In this document: piece by piece, positions 46,183-58,263 of the stretch
Numbering within the stretch: position 1 is the stretch's first letter
Layout of the letters: every line of letters begins with the position of its first letter
NCBI RefSeq assembly: GCF_900086985.1
Contig: NZ_LT593974.1
Coordinates: forward strand, 1,550,001-1,614,000
From: Halomonas sp. HL-93
Lineage (GTDB): Bacteria; Pseudomonadota; Gammaproteobacteria; Pseudomonadales; Halomonadaceae
DNA: 64,000 nt
Direction of reading: 5' to 3'
Position numbers and translations under genes: made by a program
The notes under the pieces: model-generated
The model's database searches: none
What the model saw: the letters and a program-made list of their open reading frames with translations, nothing else
Told to the model about the DNA's origin: nothing

Positions 46183-47289
46183 TCAGGCGGCGTGTCGTTG
46201 GTCAGGCAAGTCTAACGCTGCGCCACGCTCGTCGAACAGGTGAACATGTTGGGTGTCCGGCACCAGGGCGACAAACTGGCCTTGTTGCCAATGGCTGGGG
46301 GCCTCGCCGCGATAGATGAGCAGCGTATCACCTTCCTTGGGCTCCAGATAAACGTAAACCTCGTTACCCAGGTATTCGACGTTGACCACTTCAAAACGGT
46401 TGTCGCCTGAGGGCTCTGCCAGGCGAAGGTGTTCCGGACGCACGCCCAGCGTCAGTGGCGTGCTTGACGGCAGGCGCTGGGCGTCCTGGGGCAGGGCGAG
46501 CTCGCCCACGCCGAGGGCGCTTACCCGGCAGCCCTGGGCATCGCTGCCCTGCAGTTGAGCGGGCATAAAGTTCATCGTCGGCGAGCCCATAAAGCCAGCG
46601 ACAAACTTGGTGGCAGGGCGCTGGTAAAGCTGATGGGGGCTGCCGACCTGCTCGACGCGGCCACCGTTGAGCACCACGATCTTGTCCGCGAGCGTCATGG
46701 CTTCCACTTGATCGTGGGTCACGTAGATCATGGTGGAGCCCAAGCGATTATGCAGGCGGGCGATTTCGTTGCGCATTTGCACGCGTAGTGAGGCGTCCAG
46801 GTTGGAAAGCGGCTCATCAAACAACAGAATGCGCGGCTCACGTGCCATGGCGCGCCCCATGGCCACCCGCTGGCGCTGGCCACCGGAAAGCGCCTTGGGC
46901 TTGCGATGTAGCAGCTCTTCCAACTGAAGAATTTTGGCGGTGCTCATCACACGCTCGTTAACCGTTTCATCCGTCTCTTTGGCAAGCTTCAAACCAAATG
47001 CCATATTGTCGTACACGGTCATATGCGGGTAGAGCGCGTAGGACTGGAATACCATCCCCACACCGCGTTCACGTGGCGGTAAGTCGTTGACCACGGTGTC
47101 GCCGATGCGCAAATCGCCATCGGTGATCGACTCAAGACCCGCAATCAGGCGTAACAGGGTGGATTTACCGCAGCCCGACGGACCGACGAAAACGACGAAC
47201 TCTCCATCGCCCACCTCTAAGTCAACATCGACGATAATGTGGTCGCGGCCAAACACTTTGTTGATTTTTTCAAGTGTAACACTTGCCAT
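46183..47289 (-). CDS. ABC transporter ATP-binding protein (MalK/AglK type)
   Basis: The ATPase of the alpha-glucoside importer, 368 residues. Walker A GPSGCGKST, signature LSGGQRQRVAMGRA, Walker B ILLFDEPLSNLD, followed by the C-terminal TOBE/OB domain (VRPEHLRLAEPSG) of the MalK/UgpC group, which couples to MalF/MalG-type permeases. Lies 56 bases after the glucosidase on the same strand. Confidence 0.93.
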   Translation of the reverse strand: MASVTLEKINKVFGRDHIIVDVDLEVGDGEFVVFVGPSGCGKSTLLRLIAGLESITDGDLRIGDTVVNDLPPRERGVGMVFQSYALYPHMTVYDNMAFGLKLAKETDETVNERVMSTAKILQLEELLHRKPKALSGGQRQRVAMGRAMAREPRILLFDEPLSNLDASLRVQMRNEIARLHNRLGSTMIYVTHDQVEAMTLADKIVVLNGGRVEQVGSPHQLYQRPATKFVAGFMGSPTMNFMPAQLQGSDAQGCRVSALGVGELALPQDAQRLPSSTPLTLGVRPEHLRLAEPSGDNRFEVVNVEYLGNEVYVYLEPKEGDTLLIYRGEAPSHWQQGQFVALVPDTQHVHLFDERGAALDLPDQRHAA

Positions 47290-47345
47290 GGGTGACTCCT
47301 TGCCAACCTCAAGGCCCTATTGCCGTGGGTTGGCCTGTTGTTGTG

Positions 47346-49007
<1,662 letters not shown>

Positions 49008-49016
49008 GAAAAGTCC

Positions 49017-49859
49017 TTAGCCTTTGACTGCGCCGGCGGTAAGCCCCGAAACGATGCGCCGCTGGAAGATAATCACCAGCACCACTAGGGGCACGGTGAC
49101 CACCACAGAGGCCGCCATGATGGGCCCCCAGGGCAACTCGTGGGCGCTGCCGCCGGACAGCAGCGCAATCGCCACCGGCACCGTGCGCTGGGTGTCGCTG
49201 AGGGTGAAGGTGAGCGCGAACAAAAACTCGTTCCAGGCGGCAATAAACGCCAGCAGCCCGGTGGTTGCCATGGCAGGCCACATCAGCGGTAGAAACACCT
49301 TGGTAATGGTGATCCACGGCGTTGCGCCGTCCATAATCGCGGCTTCCTCAAGCTCCATCGGCAACTGCTTCATAAAGGTGGTCAGTACCCATACCGTGAA
49401 GGGCAGCGTGAAAATGGTGTAGCTCAGGATCAGCGCGGCGGGGTTGTTGTATAAATTCAGCGTGCGGATTACCTCAAACAGCCCCGAGAGCACCGCTACC
49501 TGGGGAAACATCGACACGCCAAGAATGATCAGCAGCACCGTTGAGCGACCGCGAAAGCGCACCCGCCCCAGTGCGTAAGAGGCCGTAATGCCCAGCAGCA
49601 GGGCGATAAATACCACGCTGATCGACACGACAATCGAGTTAAGGATGGCGCGTAAAAAGCTGGCCTCGGTCAGTATTTGCGCGTAATTGCTTACGTCCCA
49701 GGTAGAGGGCCAAAGCTCAATACGGAACAGGTCGCTTGACGGCTTGAACGAGGTGATCACCGCGTAATAAAACGGAAAGACGGCGTAGACCATGATCAGC
49801 GCGACTAGCGCCCAAAAACCAACCCGCTTGGCAATTTTGCCCAGCTGACGTGTGGTCAT
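49017..49859 (-). CDS. Carbohydrate ABC transporter permease (MalG/AglG type)
   Basis: Inner membrane permease of 280 residues with six spans. The EAA loop for ATPase contact reads LEEAAIMDGATPWITITKVFLPLMWP, and the C-terminus ends in the VSGLTAGAVKG sequence typical of MalG-type subunits. Four-base overlap with the other permease upstream and 9 bases to the alpha-glucosidase. Confidence 0.94.
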   Translation of the reverse strand: MTTRQLGKIAKRVGFWALVALIMVYAVFPFYYAVITSFKPSSDLFRIELWPSTWDVSNYAQILTEASFLRAILNSIVVSISVVFIALLLGITASYALGRVRFRGRSTVLLIILGVSMFPQVAVLSGLFEVIRTLNLYNNPAALILSYTIFTLPFTVWVLTTFMKQLPMELEEAAIMDGATPWITITKVFLPLMWPAMATTGLLAFIAAWNEFLFALTFTLSDTQRTVPVAIALLSGGSAHELPWGPIMAASVVVTVPLVVLVIIFQRRIVSGLTAGAVKG

Positions 49860-50839
49860 GAATCACCTCCCAGTTGCAGTTGCTTGCGGCCGACATACAG
49901 GTAGGCAACGGTCGCCAGGGCTATAATCAGGAACAGCAGGGTAGACGCTGCACTGCCATAGCCAACGTCCTGGAATTCCACCAGTTGCTGGCGTGCATAT
50001 ACCGACATGGACATGGTGCTGGTGGAGTTGGAGGTCAGCACGTAGATGACATCGAACACCCGCAGGGCATCGAGCAGGCGGAAAATCACTGCCACCATCA
50101 GCGCAGGCGTGACCAACGGCAGCGTGACCTTGAAGAACACCCGAACCGGATGAATGCCGTCGACCTCGGCGGCCTCGTAGCAGTCCTTGGGCAGCATTTG
50201 CAGTGCGGCAAGCACCAGCAGGGCGACGAAGGGAATGGTCTTCCATACGTCGACCATAATCACTGCCCACATGGAGTAGGTGGCGCTGGCGGTCCAGGCG
50301 ATGGGGTCGTCAATCACGCCAAGGCCCATCAGCATATGGTTGATAATGCCGAACTGGTCATTGAGCATCCACGCCCACATTTGCGCGGAAACAATCGTTG
50401 GGATCGCCCAGGGGATCAGCACCGCGGCGCGCACGATGGTGCGGCCTTTAAACTCGGCGTTGAGAATCAGCGCGACAATCACGCCGAAAATCACTTCAAG
50501 CGATACCGACACCACCGAGAAATACACGGTATTCCACACCGAGCGCCACCATACCGGGTCGGCGAGCACGCCAAACCAGCGGCCATCTTCATAGACGAGA
50601 TAGTTCTCGACGCCGATCAGATTGGCCGCGCTAAGGTCGGTTAACGAGGCGTCGGTAAAGCTTAGGAAAAACGTACGAATCAATGGCCAGCCCGCCACCA
50701 GCATGAGGGCAACCAGCATGGGGGTTAAAAACAGCCAGGCCGCCTTAACACGTTGGCGGCGCACCTTGGTGCCGCGTCGTGGCTTGGTAGCCAAAGAGCG
50801 CGCCCCTTCGGGCGCGCTGTGGTGAGAAGACGTCGTCAT
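49856..50839 (-). CDS. Carbohydrate ABC transporter permease (MalF/AglF type)
   Basis: Inner membrane permease of 327 residues with a long basic N-terminal cytoplasmic tail and six spans; no extra periplasmic domain as in E. coli MalF. The EAA loop is KDCYEAAEVDGIHPVRVFFKV... with the conserved Gly in the DG pair. Starts 14 bases after the binding protein gene and overlaps the next permease by four. Confidence 0.94.
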   Translation of the reverse strand: MTTSSHHSAPEGARSLATKPRRGTKVRRQRVKAAWLFLTPMLVALMLVAGWPLIRTFFLSFTDASLTDLSAANLIGVENYLVYEDGRWFGVLADPVWWRSVWNTVYFSVVSVSLEVIFGVIVALILNAEFKGRTIVRAAVLIPWAIPTIVSAQMWAWMLNDQFGIINHMLMGLGVIDDPIAWTASATYSMWAVIMVDVWKTIPFVALLVLAALQMLPKDCYEAAEVDGIHPVRVFFKVTLPLVTPALMVAVIFRLLDALRVFDVIYVLTSNSTSTMSMSVYARQQLVEFQDVGYGSAASTLLFLIIALATVAYLYVGRKQLQLGGDS

Positions 50840-50853
50840 GAAACTCTCCCGCG

Positions 50854-52131
50854 TTACCAGCTACGACGCTTCAGGCGTGCAAGCTCGTTTTCCAGATCCT
50901 CAACGGCTTGGGTGCCGTCTTTGGTGCCGGAAAGCACGTCGTGCGAGGCGCTAAAGAAGGCGTTGCTCACCCGGCCGTAGGCATCGCCAGTCGGCGCGGA
51001 GGGGCGGGCAACCGCATTGGTGAAGGTGTCGTATAGCGTGCCGAAGAACGGTACGGCCTCTAACACCTCGTCATCCTGGTAGAGCGAGTCAATGGTCGGG
51101 TTGTAGGATGCCTCAATGGCGCGGCGTTTCTGTTCTTCTTCACCGGCCAGGAAGGCGACCAGCTCAGCGGCAAGTTCGGGGTTTTCGCTGTAGCGGGATA
51201 CCGCGAGGTTCCAGCCGCCAAGCCCGGCTGCACTTTCGCCGTCTTCGCCGCCCGCCGGTAGCTGCGTCACGCCCACTTTGTCGCGCACGTCGCTATCGTC
51301 GCTTTGTGCCAACGACCAAGCGTAGGGCCAGTTACGCATAAAGACCGCATTGCCGCCCTGGAACACGCCGCGAGCTTCTTCTTCGGTGTAGTTGAGCACG
51401 CCGTCAGGCGAAATATCGCCAACCCACGAGGCGGCCAGGTCAAGCGCTTTGGCGGCTTGTTCGTTATTGATGCTGACCTCGCCGTCTTGCTCGACAATCG
51501 TGCCGCCGCCGTGGCTTGCCACCCATTCCAGCGCGTTCACCGTTAACCCTTCGTAGGCGCGGCCCTGAAAGACATAGCCTTGCATGCGGTCGTTGCCTTC
51601 CTCGCGCTCCGCCTGTTTGATCTCGCGGGCGGTTTCGGTCATTTCTTCCCAAGTCGTCGGCACATCAAAGCCGTGTTTTTCAAGCAGGTCTTCTCGGTAG
51701 TAGAGCACGCCCGCATCGGTAAACCACGGCATCGCGACCAGCCGATCATCGATGGTGTTGTTGGTCACGATGGTGTCGAAATGACCCTCTGCGGCGTCAT
51801 CGCCAAGCACCTCACTCAAATCGAGCAGGTGGTTGGCAAGCAGACCCGGCCAGACCACGTCAATCTGCATGACGTCGATATCGCTCGAGTTGGCGGAAAG
51901 TATCTGCTGGTAGAGCGAGAGTCGTTCGGTCGACGAGTTGGGCGTCGAGACCACGTCGACCTCGTGGCCGGTTTTCTCTTCCCAGGCTTCAACGCCTTGC
52001 TCGCAAAGCTCAAGTTCGGCACCTACGGCTCCGCATGAAATGGTCAGTTCAGCCGCTTGGGCTTGGCTAATGCCGCCAGCAGCGCTGGCGAGCGCGATGG
52101 CTGTTGTCAGCAGTGTCTTTTTCATGGTCAT
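50854..52131 (-). CDS. Extracellular sugar-binding protein (alpha-glucoside/trehalose type)
   Basis: The 425-residue periplasmic binding protein of the importer, family 1 type. Signal peptide of about 26 residues (MKKTLLTTAIALASAAGG, cleaved near AQAAELT) and no lipobox Cys. WEEKTGHEVDVVSTPNS and the later NAVFMRNWPYAW stretch are typical of ThuE/AglE/MalE-like proteins. First gene of the operon; upstream are three operator-like palindromes. Which disaccharide it prefers cannot be read from the sequence; the alpha-glucosidase suggests maltose, trehalose or sucrose. Confidence 0.92.
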   Translation of the reverse strand: MTMKKTLLTTAIALASAAGGISQAQAAELTISCGAVGAELELCEQGVEAWEEKTGHEVDVVSTPNSSTERLSLYQQILSANSSDIDVMQIDVVWPGLLANHLLDLSEVLGDDAAEGHFDTIVTNNTIDDRLVAMPWFTDAGVLYYREDLLEKHGFDVPTTWEEMTETAREIKQAEREEGNDRMQGYVFQGRAYEGLTVNALEWVASHGGGTIVEQDGEVSINNEQAAKALDLAASWVGDISPDGVLNYTEEEARGVFQGGNAVFMRNWPYAWSLAQSDDSDVRDKVGVTQLPAGGEDGESAAGLGGWNLAVSRYSENPELAAELVAFLAGEEEQKRRAIEASYNPTIDSLYQDDEVLEAVPFFGTLYDTFTNAVARPSAPTGDAYGRVSNAFFSASHDVLSGTKDGTQAVEDLENELARLKRRSW

Positions 52132-52187
52132 ACCTCGATGTTTGTTGTTGTCGGATTAGGCATCGTTGAAGAGCGGCTGAAGGCGCA

Positions 52188-52201
52188 CTTAAACGATTAA
52201 G
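52188..52201. promoter_or_regulatory. LacI-type operator, copy 1
   Basis: CTTAAACGATTAAG, a 14-base palindrome with one broken pair; 57 bases upstream of the binding protein start on its strand. Same core as the perfect copy at 52342. Confidence 0.65.
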
Positions 52202-52341
52202 TTCGTGCGTTCAGTTAGCCGTCTCTAGGCGACAAGTTCAATAGCGACTTTTGTCTAATGATTTGTTCAGGTTTTGCTAACACGATACTTGGCGTTTAGA
52301 CATTGGTCGATAATTAGTAATTGCTGGTTGGTTTACATGTG

Positions 52342-52355
52342 CTTAATCGATTAAG
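52342..52355. promoter_or_regulatory. LacI-type operator, copy 2 (perfect palindrome)
   Basis: CTTAATCGATTAAG, a perfect 14-base palindrome with the central CG usual for LacI-family operators. It is midway between the binding protein and porin genes. Confidence 0.75.
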
Positions 52356-52426
52356 TTTTGCCTGTTCCGCTCTTTGGGCAAGCAATGTTGGTTGCTTTAC
52401 CAATCGGCGGGATGACCACGTTCAAC

Positions 52427-52440
52427 AATAATCGATTCAA
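52427..52440. promoter_or_regulatory. LacI-type operator, copy 3 (weak)
   Basis: The core AATCGATT recurs at 52430-52437 with flanks that fit copies 1 and 2 only in part; on the minus strand it reads TGAATCGATTAT, also close to the FruR site at 40610. It could be bound by the local LacI protein or by FruR. It is 75 bases upstream of the porin start. Confidence 0.45.
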
Positions 52441-52502
52441 GCGCTACCGCTTTCATGCGCATCGGCTCGACGTAGTGACAGCGGGGCGTCTAACAACAAT
52501 AG

Positions 52503-54026
<1,524 letters not shown>

Positions 54027-54080
54027 GCAAGTCAGGCCCTGCATAAGACCGGGCCGCTCATTGTTTCTCCGTTTCTGCTT

Positions 54081-54106
54081 GCCCGCGATGCCTCGCGGGC
54101 TTTTTT
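54081..54106 (+). terminator. Terminator of the porin gene
   Basis: GCCCGCGA (54081-54088), loop TGCC, TCGCGGGC (54093-54100), then six T. 55 bases after the porin stop codon. Confidence 0.93.
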
Positions 54107-54218
54107 ACGTTATCTAAAAATATTTGTCACTGGCTGCATCCAATCGGTCTCCTCGCGGGTATTCCCTATACAGCCGTCTTTTTGCAGCGGCTGGTTATCT
54201 CACTCAAGGAGACTGAAC

Positions 54219-54740
54219 ATGACCACTCATCACCTAACGCGCGCTGCTTTGGCCGCTGCTCTGATCACCTCTTTCAGTCACGCCGCCCTGGCCGAAACGC
54301 CGGCGGACGTCCAGGTACCGGACGGTAACAACATTGTGCTCGAGACCGTCGGTGTCGGCGCGATTACCTACATGTGTGAAGCCAATGATGACGGCGACAT
54401 GGGTTGGGTTTTCAAGGGCCCGCACGCCGCCCTTAACGACGGTGAAGGCAGCCAGGTCGGCAGCTACTACGGCCCGCCTGCAACCTGGGAAGCATTGGAT
54501 GGTTCTAAAGTCACCGGTACCCAGTTGGCAACCGCCGCCAACGGTGATGGCAACATTCCGCTGCAGCTTGTGGCAGCCAACCCCGCTGAGGGCGAAGGCG
54601 CCATGACCGGCGTCAGCTACATTCAGCGCCTGAACACCCAGGGCGGTGTTGCGCCGGATGTGGCCTGCGATATGGATCATGAAGGCGCGACCGCCGTGGT
54701 CACCTATCAGGCGGACTACATCTTCTGGACGGCTGAGTAA
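54219..54740 (+). CDS. DUF3455 family secreted protein
   Basis: A 173-residue exported protein, DUF3455 by its pattern: signal peptide (about 1-25, cleaved near ALAETPADV), VPDGNNIVLETVGVGAITYMCE, then GPHAALNDGEGSQVGSYYGPPATWE and YIQRLNTQGG. Two Cys (in YMCE and VACD) could form a disulfide. Function unknown; in other proteobacteria DUF3455 genes commonly neighbour ECF sigma factors, as here, suggesting it is a target of that factor. AAGGAG precedes the ATG. Confidence 0.88.
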   Translation: MTTHHLTRAALAAALITSFSHAALAETPADVQVPDGNNIVLETVGVGAITYMCEANDDGDMGWVFKGPHAALNDGEGSQVGSYYGPPATWEALDGSKVTGTQLATAANGDGNIPLQLVAANPAEGEGAMTGVSYIQRLNTQGGVAPDVACDMDHEGATAVVTYQADYIFWTAE

Positions 54741-54849
54741 GTCAACGAGAGCGCTTATGCCGCAGGGGGCTCGTTTGTCGGGTCCCTTGCGGCTATGCTG
54801 TCTGTGGAAACGACGACCGGCGTCGGTGCCGTCACCTGGGAGCCAGGGT

Positions 54850-55413
54850 TTGACTGACGTGTCTTCAGAATTTGATCATGCGGATGCATTGTTGAGATGC
54901 GCCCGTGGCGAGCATGACGCCTTGCACCAGCTCTACGTGTACGAAGGGGCCAGGCTTCTTGGTGTGGTGTTAAGAATCGTCAAGGACCGGGGCATGGCTG
55001 AGGATATCGTTCACGATGCCTGTCTCAATATTTGGCAACGCGCCAGTAGTTTCGACCCTGATAAAGGATCCGCACGAACATGGATATTTAGCGTGGCGCG
55101 CCACCTAGCGTTAAACGCTATTCGTTACCGTAATCGTGAAGTCACCTTTGATAGTCACGACCCGGAAGACGACGACCAAGACGAGCGCTTCCAGCATGCA
55201 TCAGTGGCTGAAGACGCCTTTGATTGGCAAACCGGCCAGCGTATCGATGAATGCCTTCGGCAGTTAGAAACCGAGCGCCGCAATTGCGTGCTGCATGCCT
55301 ATGTTGATGGCTTGAGCCACGCTGAAATTGCCGCGCATACCGGCACGCCGCTGGGCACCGTCAAAGCCTGGATTAAACGCAGTCTGCTGCGCCTACGGGA
55401 GTGCATGGCATGA
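54850..55413 (+). CDS. ECF-type RNA polymerase sigma factor
   Basis: An ECF sigma factor. Region 2 (RCARGEHDALHQLYVYEGARL ... AEDIVHDACLNIWQRA) and region 4 (RRNCVLHAYVDGLSHAEIAAHTGTPLGTVKAWIKR) are clear. I start it at TTG 54850, with GGGAG seven bases upstream (187 residues); GTG 54859 is an alternative, and the open frame to 54646 is antisense or overlapping with the DUF3455 gene. Its stop overlaps the next gene (ATGA), which codes for the likely anti-sigma partner. The group resembles the SigK/RskA pair of sigma factors. Confidence 0.88.
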   Translation: MTDVSSEFDHADALLRCARGEHDALHQLYVYEGARLLGVVLRIVKDRGMAEDIVHDACLNIWQRASSFDPDKGSARTWIFSVARHLALNAIRYRNREVTFDSHDPEDDDQDERFQHASVAEDAFDWQTGQRIDECLRQLETERRNCVLHAYVDGLSHAEIAAHTGTPLGTVKAWIKRSLLRLRECMA

Positions 55414-56141
55414 CCCGCCCCAGTCAGCACGCACACGAAGACGACCATGCCTTGGCGGGTGAATACGTACTGGGCACGCTGTCGTCAGAGCAGCGCAAAG
55501 CCTTAGAAGCGCGGTTACCCAACGACCCGGCATTGCAAAAAGCCGTGATGGCTTGGGAAGAGCGTTTCTTTCCCTATACCGCTATCACCGACCCGGTAAC
55601 GCCTTCCGATTATTTATGGCCACGTATTGAACGCAGCATTGCGTCACGTGAAGCGTTTGCTAAGCGTACCCATCCTGTCGTACCGCCAAAACCCCGCCGC
55701 ATGCTGCATAGCTTAACGCTTTGGCGCGGCGCTGCCGGGTTTGGCTTAGCGGCGGCGTTGGTGATGGGTGTGATGCTGGCAAATGAACAGACTACATCGA
55801 CGACGCCCGAGTACATGGTGGTGTTGCTGGCGCCCCAAAGCCAGTCCGCCGGGTGGGTGGTCCAGGCCTCAACCCGCCAGGAAATTGAGCTGATTCCGCT
55901 GGGCACCTTTGAAGTGCCGGAGGGCAAAGCGCTGGAGTTCTGGACCAAAGCCGATGAGTGGCAGGCGCCGGTGTCGCTTGGACTGGTGGAGCCCGGGGAG
56001 CCGATCCGTGTGCGCCTGGATGAGCTGCCGCCGCTTGAGGATAACCAACTCTTCGAGCTCACTCTGGAAGACGAGAGTGGCTCGCCCACAGGATTGCCGA
56101 CGGGCCCCATTCAGTTCATTGGCCGTGCGGTAGAAATCTAG
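55410..56141 (+). CDS. Anti-sigma factor (RskA-like)
   Basis: A 243-residue membrane-anchored anti-sigma factor. N-terminal cytosolic zinc-less anti-sigma region (ALAGEYVLGTLSSEQRKALEAR, WEERFFPYTA), one membrane span (about 107-124, AAGFGLAAALVMGVMLAN), and an extracytoplasmic C-terminal RskA-type domain (LGTFEVPEGKALEFWTK ... VSLGLVEPGEPI). The ATG at 55410 overlaps the sigma stop by four; an earlier start at 55401/55404 adds only three residues. It should hold the sigma factor inactive at the membrane until a signal is seen outside. Confidence 0.87.
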   Translation: MTRPSQHAHEDDHALAGEYVLGTLSSEQRKALEARLPNDPALQKAVMAWEERFFPYTAITDPVTPSDYLWPRIERSIASREAFAKRTHPVVPPKPRRMLHSLTLWRGAAGFGLAAALVMGVMLANEQTTSTTPEYMVVLLAPQSQSAGWVVQASTRQEIELIPLGTFEVPEGKALEFWTKADEWQAPVSLGLVEPGEPIRVRLDELPPLEDNQLFELTLEDESGSPTGLPTGPIQFIGRAVEI

Positions 56142-56173
56142 CGTTACGCGCCGAATCAAGTTGTCGCGGAAAC

Positions 56174-57547
56174 CTAGAAGAACGTCAGCCCCACCTGGAA
56201 GAGGCGCTCCACATCGCGGATGCGCCGCTTGTCGATGACGAACAGAATCACGTGGTCGCCGCTTTCGATGACGATGTGGTCGTGGGCGATCATGACCTCC
56301 TTGCCGCGCACGATCGCCCCGATGGTGGTGCCGTCGGGCAGGTCGATCTCGCGAATGGGGCGGCCGACCACCTTGGACGACTGCTTGTCGCCGTGGGCGA
56401 TGGCTTCAATGGCCTCCGCCGCGCCCCGGCGCAGCGAGTGGACGTTGACGATATCGCCACGCCGCACGTGGGTCAGCAGGCTGCCGATGGTCGCCTGCTG
56501 GGGCGAAATGGCGATGTCGATCTCGCCGCCCTGGACCAGGTCCACGTAGGCGGCGTTGTTGATCAGCGTCAGTACCTTTTTGGCGCCCAGGCGCTTGGCC
56601 AGCAGCGACGACATGATGTTGACCTCGTCGTCGTTGGTCAGCGCGCAGAAAATATCGCAGTCTTCGATGTTCTCTTCTTCCAGCAGCCGCTTGCTGGTGG
56701 CGCTGCCGTGGAGCACCACGGTGCGATCGAGCCGCTCGGACAGCGTGGTGCAGCGCTCCAGGCTGTGCTCGATGATCTTGACCTGGTGGCTGTGCTCTAG
56801 GTGCTCGGCCAGCCGCTCGCCGATATTGCCGCCCCCGGCGATCACTACCCGGCGGAAGTCCCGCTCGACCCGGCGCAGTTCGCTCATCACCGCGCGGATA
56901 TCGCGCCGGGCGGCGAGGAAAAATACCTCGTCGTCGGCTTCGATGACGGTATCGCCGCGCGGAATGATCGGCCGGTTGCGGCGGTAGATCGCCGCCACTC
57001 GGGTGTCCACGTTGGGCATGTGGCGGCGTAGAAAGGCCAGGTCCTGGCCGACCAGCGGGCCGCCGTAAAACGCTTTCACCGCCACCAATTGGACGAGCCC
57101 ACCGGCAAACTCCAGCACCTGCAGCGCGCCGGGGTGTTCGATCAGCCGGCGCACGTGGTCGGTGACCACCTGCTCGGGGCTGATCAGCACGTCGATGGGA
57201 ATCGCCTCGTGGGCGAACAGCCCCTTGCGGGTCAGGTATGCCGAGGAGCGCACCCGGGCGATCTTGGTCGGGGTGCGAAACAGGGTGTGCGCGACCTGGC
57301 AGGCGATCATGTTGATTTCATCGCTGCTGGTCACGGCAATCAGCATGTCGGCGTCTTCCCCGCCCGCCTGGCGCAGCACGATGGGGTAAGAGCCCGCGCC
57401 GGTGACCGTGCGGATGTCGAGCTTGGTGTGCAGCTCGCGCAGTTTCTTGGCATCGGTATCGACGACGGTGATGTCGTTTTCCTCACGGGCGAGATATTCC
57501 GCAAGGGTGCCGCCGACCTGGCCGGCGCCGAGAATGATGATTTTCAT
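56174..57547 (-). CDS. trkA: Trk potassium uptake protein TrkA
   Basis: The cytosolic NAD/NADH-binding regulatory subunit of Trk K+ uptake. 457 residues, the usual length, with two RCK (Rossmann plus TrkA-C) repeats: [13 protein letters not shown] at the start and [13 protein letters not shown] at about 236. It follows the kdpE-like regulator in a 4-base overlap (57544-57547). It comes last in trkH-kdpD'-kdpE-trkA. Ends 32 bases before the convergent anti-sigma gene. Confidence 0.95.
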   Translation of the reverse strand: MKIIILGAGQVGGTLAEYLAREENDITVVDTDAKKLRELHTKLDIRTVTGAGSYPIVLRQAGGEDADMLIAVTSSDEINMIACQVAHTLFRTPTKIARVRSSAYLTRKGLFAHEAIPIDVLISPEQVVTDHVRRLIEHPGALQVLEFAGGLVQLVAVKAFYGGPLVGQDLAFLRRHMPNVDTRVAAIYRRNRPIIPRGDTVIEADDEVFFLAARRDIRAVMSELRRVERDFRRVVIAGGGNIGERLAEHLEHSHQVKIIEHSLERCTTLSERLDRTVVLHGSATSKRLLEEENIEDCDIFCALTNDDEVNIMSSLLAKRLGAKKVLTLINNAAYVDLVQGGEIDIAISPQQATIGSLLTHVRRGDIVNVHSLRRGAAEAIEAIAHGDKQSSKVVGRPIREIDLPDGTTIGAIVRGKEVMIAHDHIVIESGDHVILFVIDKRRIRDVERLFQVGLTFF

Positions 57548-58263
57548 GGGGTGTATTCCTCTCGGTCTGGCTCAAAGGCCAAGCGGTAGCCAATCCCCGG
57601 TTCGGTCTGCAAAATGCTGGGGGACTGGGGGTCGTCGCCTAATTTTTGACGTAGTTTGCTGATGATAATGCGCAGGTAGTGGGTATCGTCCTGGTGGCTG
57701 GGCCCCCAAATATCACGCAGCAGCTGGGTTTGCGTAATCACGCGGCCGGCCTGGGAGACGAGTGGTGCGAGCACCGCAAATTCCTTCGGCGTTAAGTGCA
57801 CGGACGTTCCATTGACGCTGACCTGATAGGTCGTCAAATCAATCCTCAGGCCGCCGTGTTGGTAACGCCCTTCGCGACTGCCCTGTGTCTGGCGGCGCAA
57901 CAGCGCGCGAATACGTGCCAGCAGTTCCTGAATGCCAAACGGCTTGGTGACATAGTCATTGGCGCCGCTGTCGAGGGCGCGTACTTTTTCAGCCTCATGC
58001 CCGCGAACCGATACGACAATGACGGGCACCTGGTGATGCTCACGAATGGCACTGAGTACCTGCTGACCGTCCATATCCGGCAAGCCAAGGTCGAGGAGGA
58101 CAAGGTCATAGCGCGTGGGGCCGGCGCCAAGTCGTGCCAGCCCTTCATGACCGGTCGCCGCTTCGGTCACCGCAAAATTCTGTGATGTCAGGCTGATGCG
58201 TAAAAAATGACGGATCTGGGGTTCATCATCGATAACCAGTATCCGGTGATGGTCAGTCGTCAT
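57544..58263 (-). CDS. KdpE-like response regulator (OmpR family)
   Basis: A 239-residue OmpR/PhoB-type regulator: receiver domain with the acidic pair DDEP, phospho-acceptor Asp58 in LLDLGLPD, Lys107 in YVTKPFG; then a winged-helix DNA-binding domain (about 135-235) with [14 protein letters not shown]. The KdpE-like character is in the receiver ([25 protein letters not shown]). The ATG at 58263 is chosen because the upstream part overlaps the kinase gene in another frame. It overlaps the kinase end by 11 bases and trkA by 4. In E. coli KdpE activates kdpFABC; no kdp transporter is in this window. Confidence 0.92.
   Translation of the reverse strand: MTTDHHRILVIDDEPQIRHFLRISLTSQNFAVTEAATGHEGLARLGAGPTRYDLVLLDLGLPDMDGQQVLSAIREHHQVPVIVVSVRGHEAEKVRALDSGANDYVTKPFGIQELLARIRALLRRQTQGSREGRYQHGGLRIDLTTYQVSVNGTSVHLTPKEFAVLAPLVSQAGRVITQTQLLRDIWGPSHQDDTHYLRIIISKLRQKLGDDPQSPSILQTEPGIGYRLAFEPDREEYTP

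Noticed and set aside
49874..50644. 256-codon + strand frame inside the MalF-type permease gene
   Set aside because: Antisense shadow; His/Gln/Gly-rich translation with no family match.
54646..54849. Upstream extension of the ECF sigma factor frame
   Set aside because: Overlaps the DUF3455 gene in another frame; a TTG with a good ribosome site at 54850 fits the family length.
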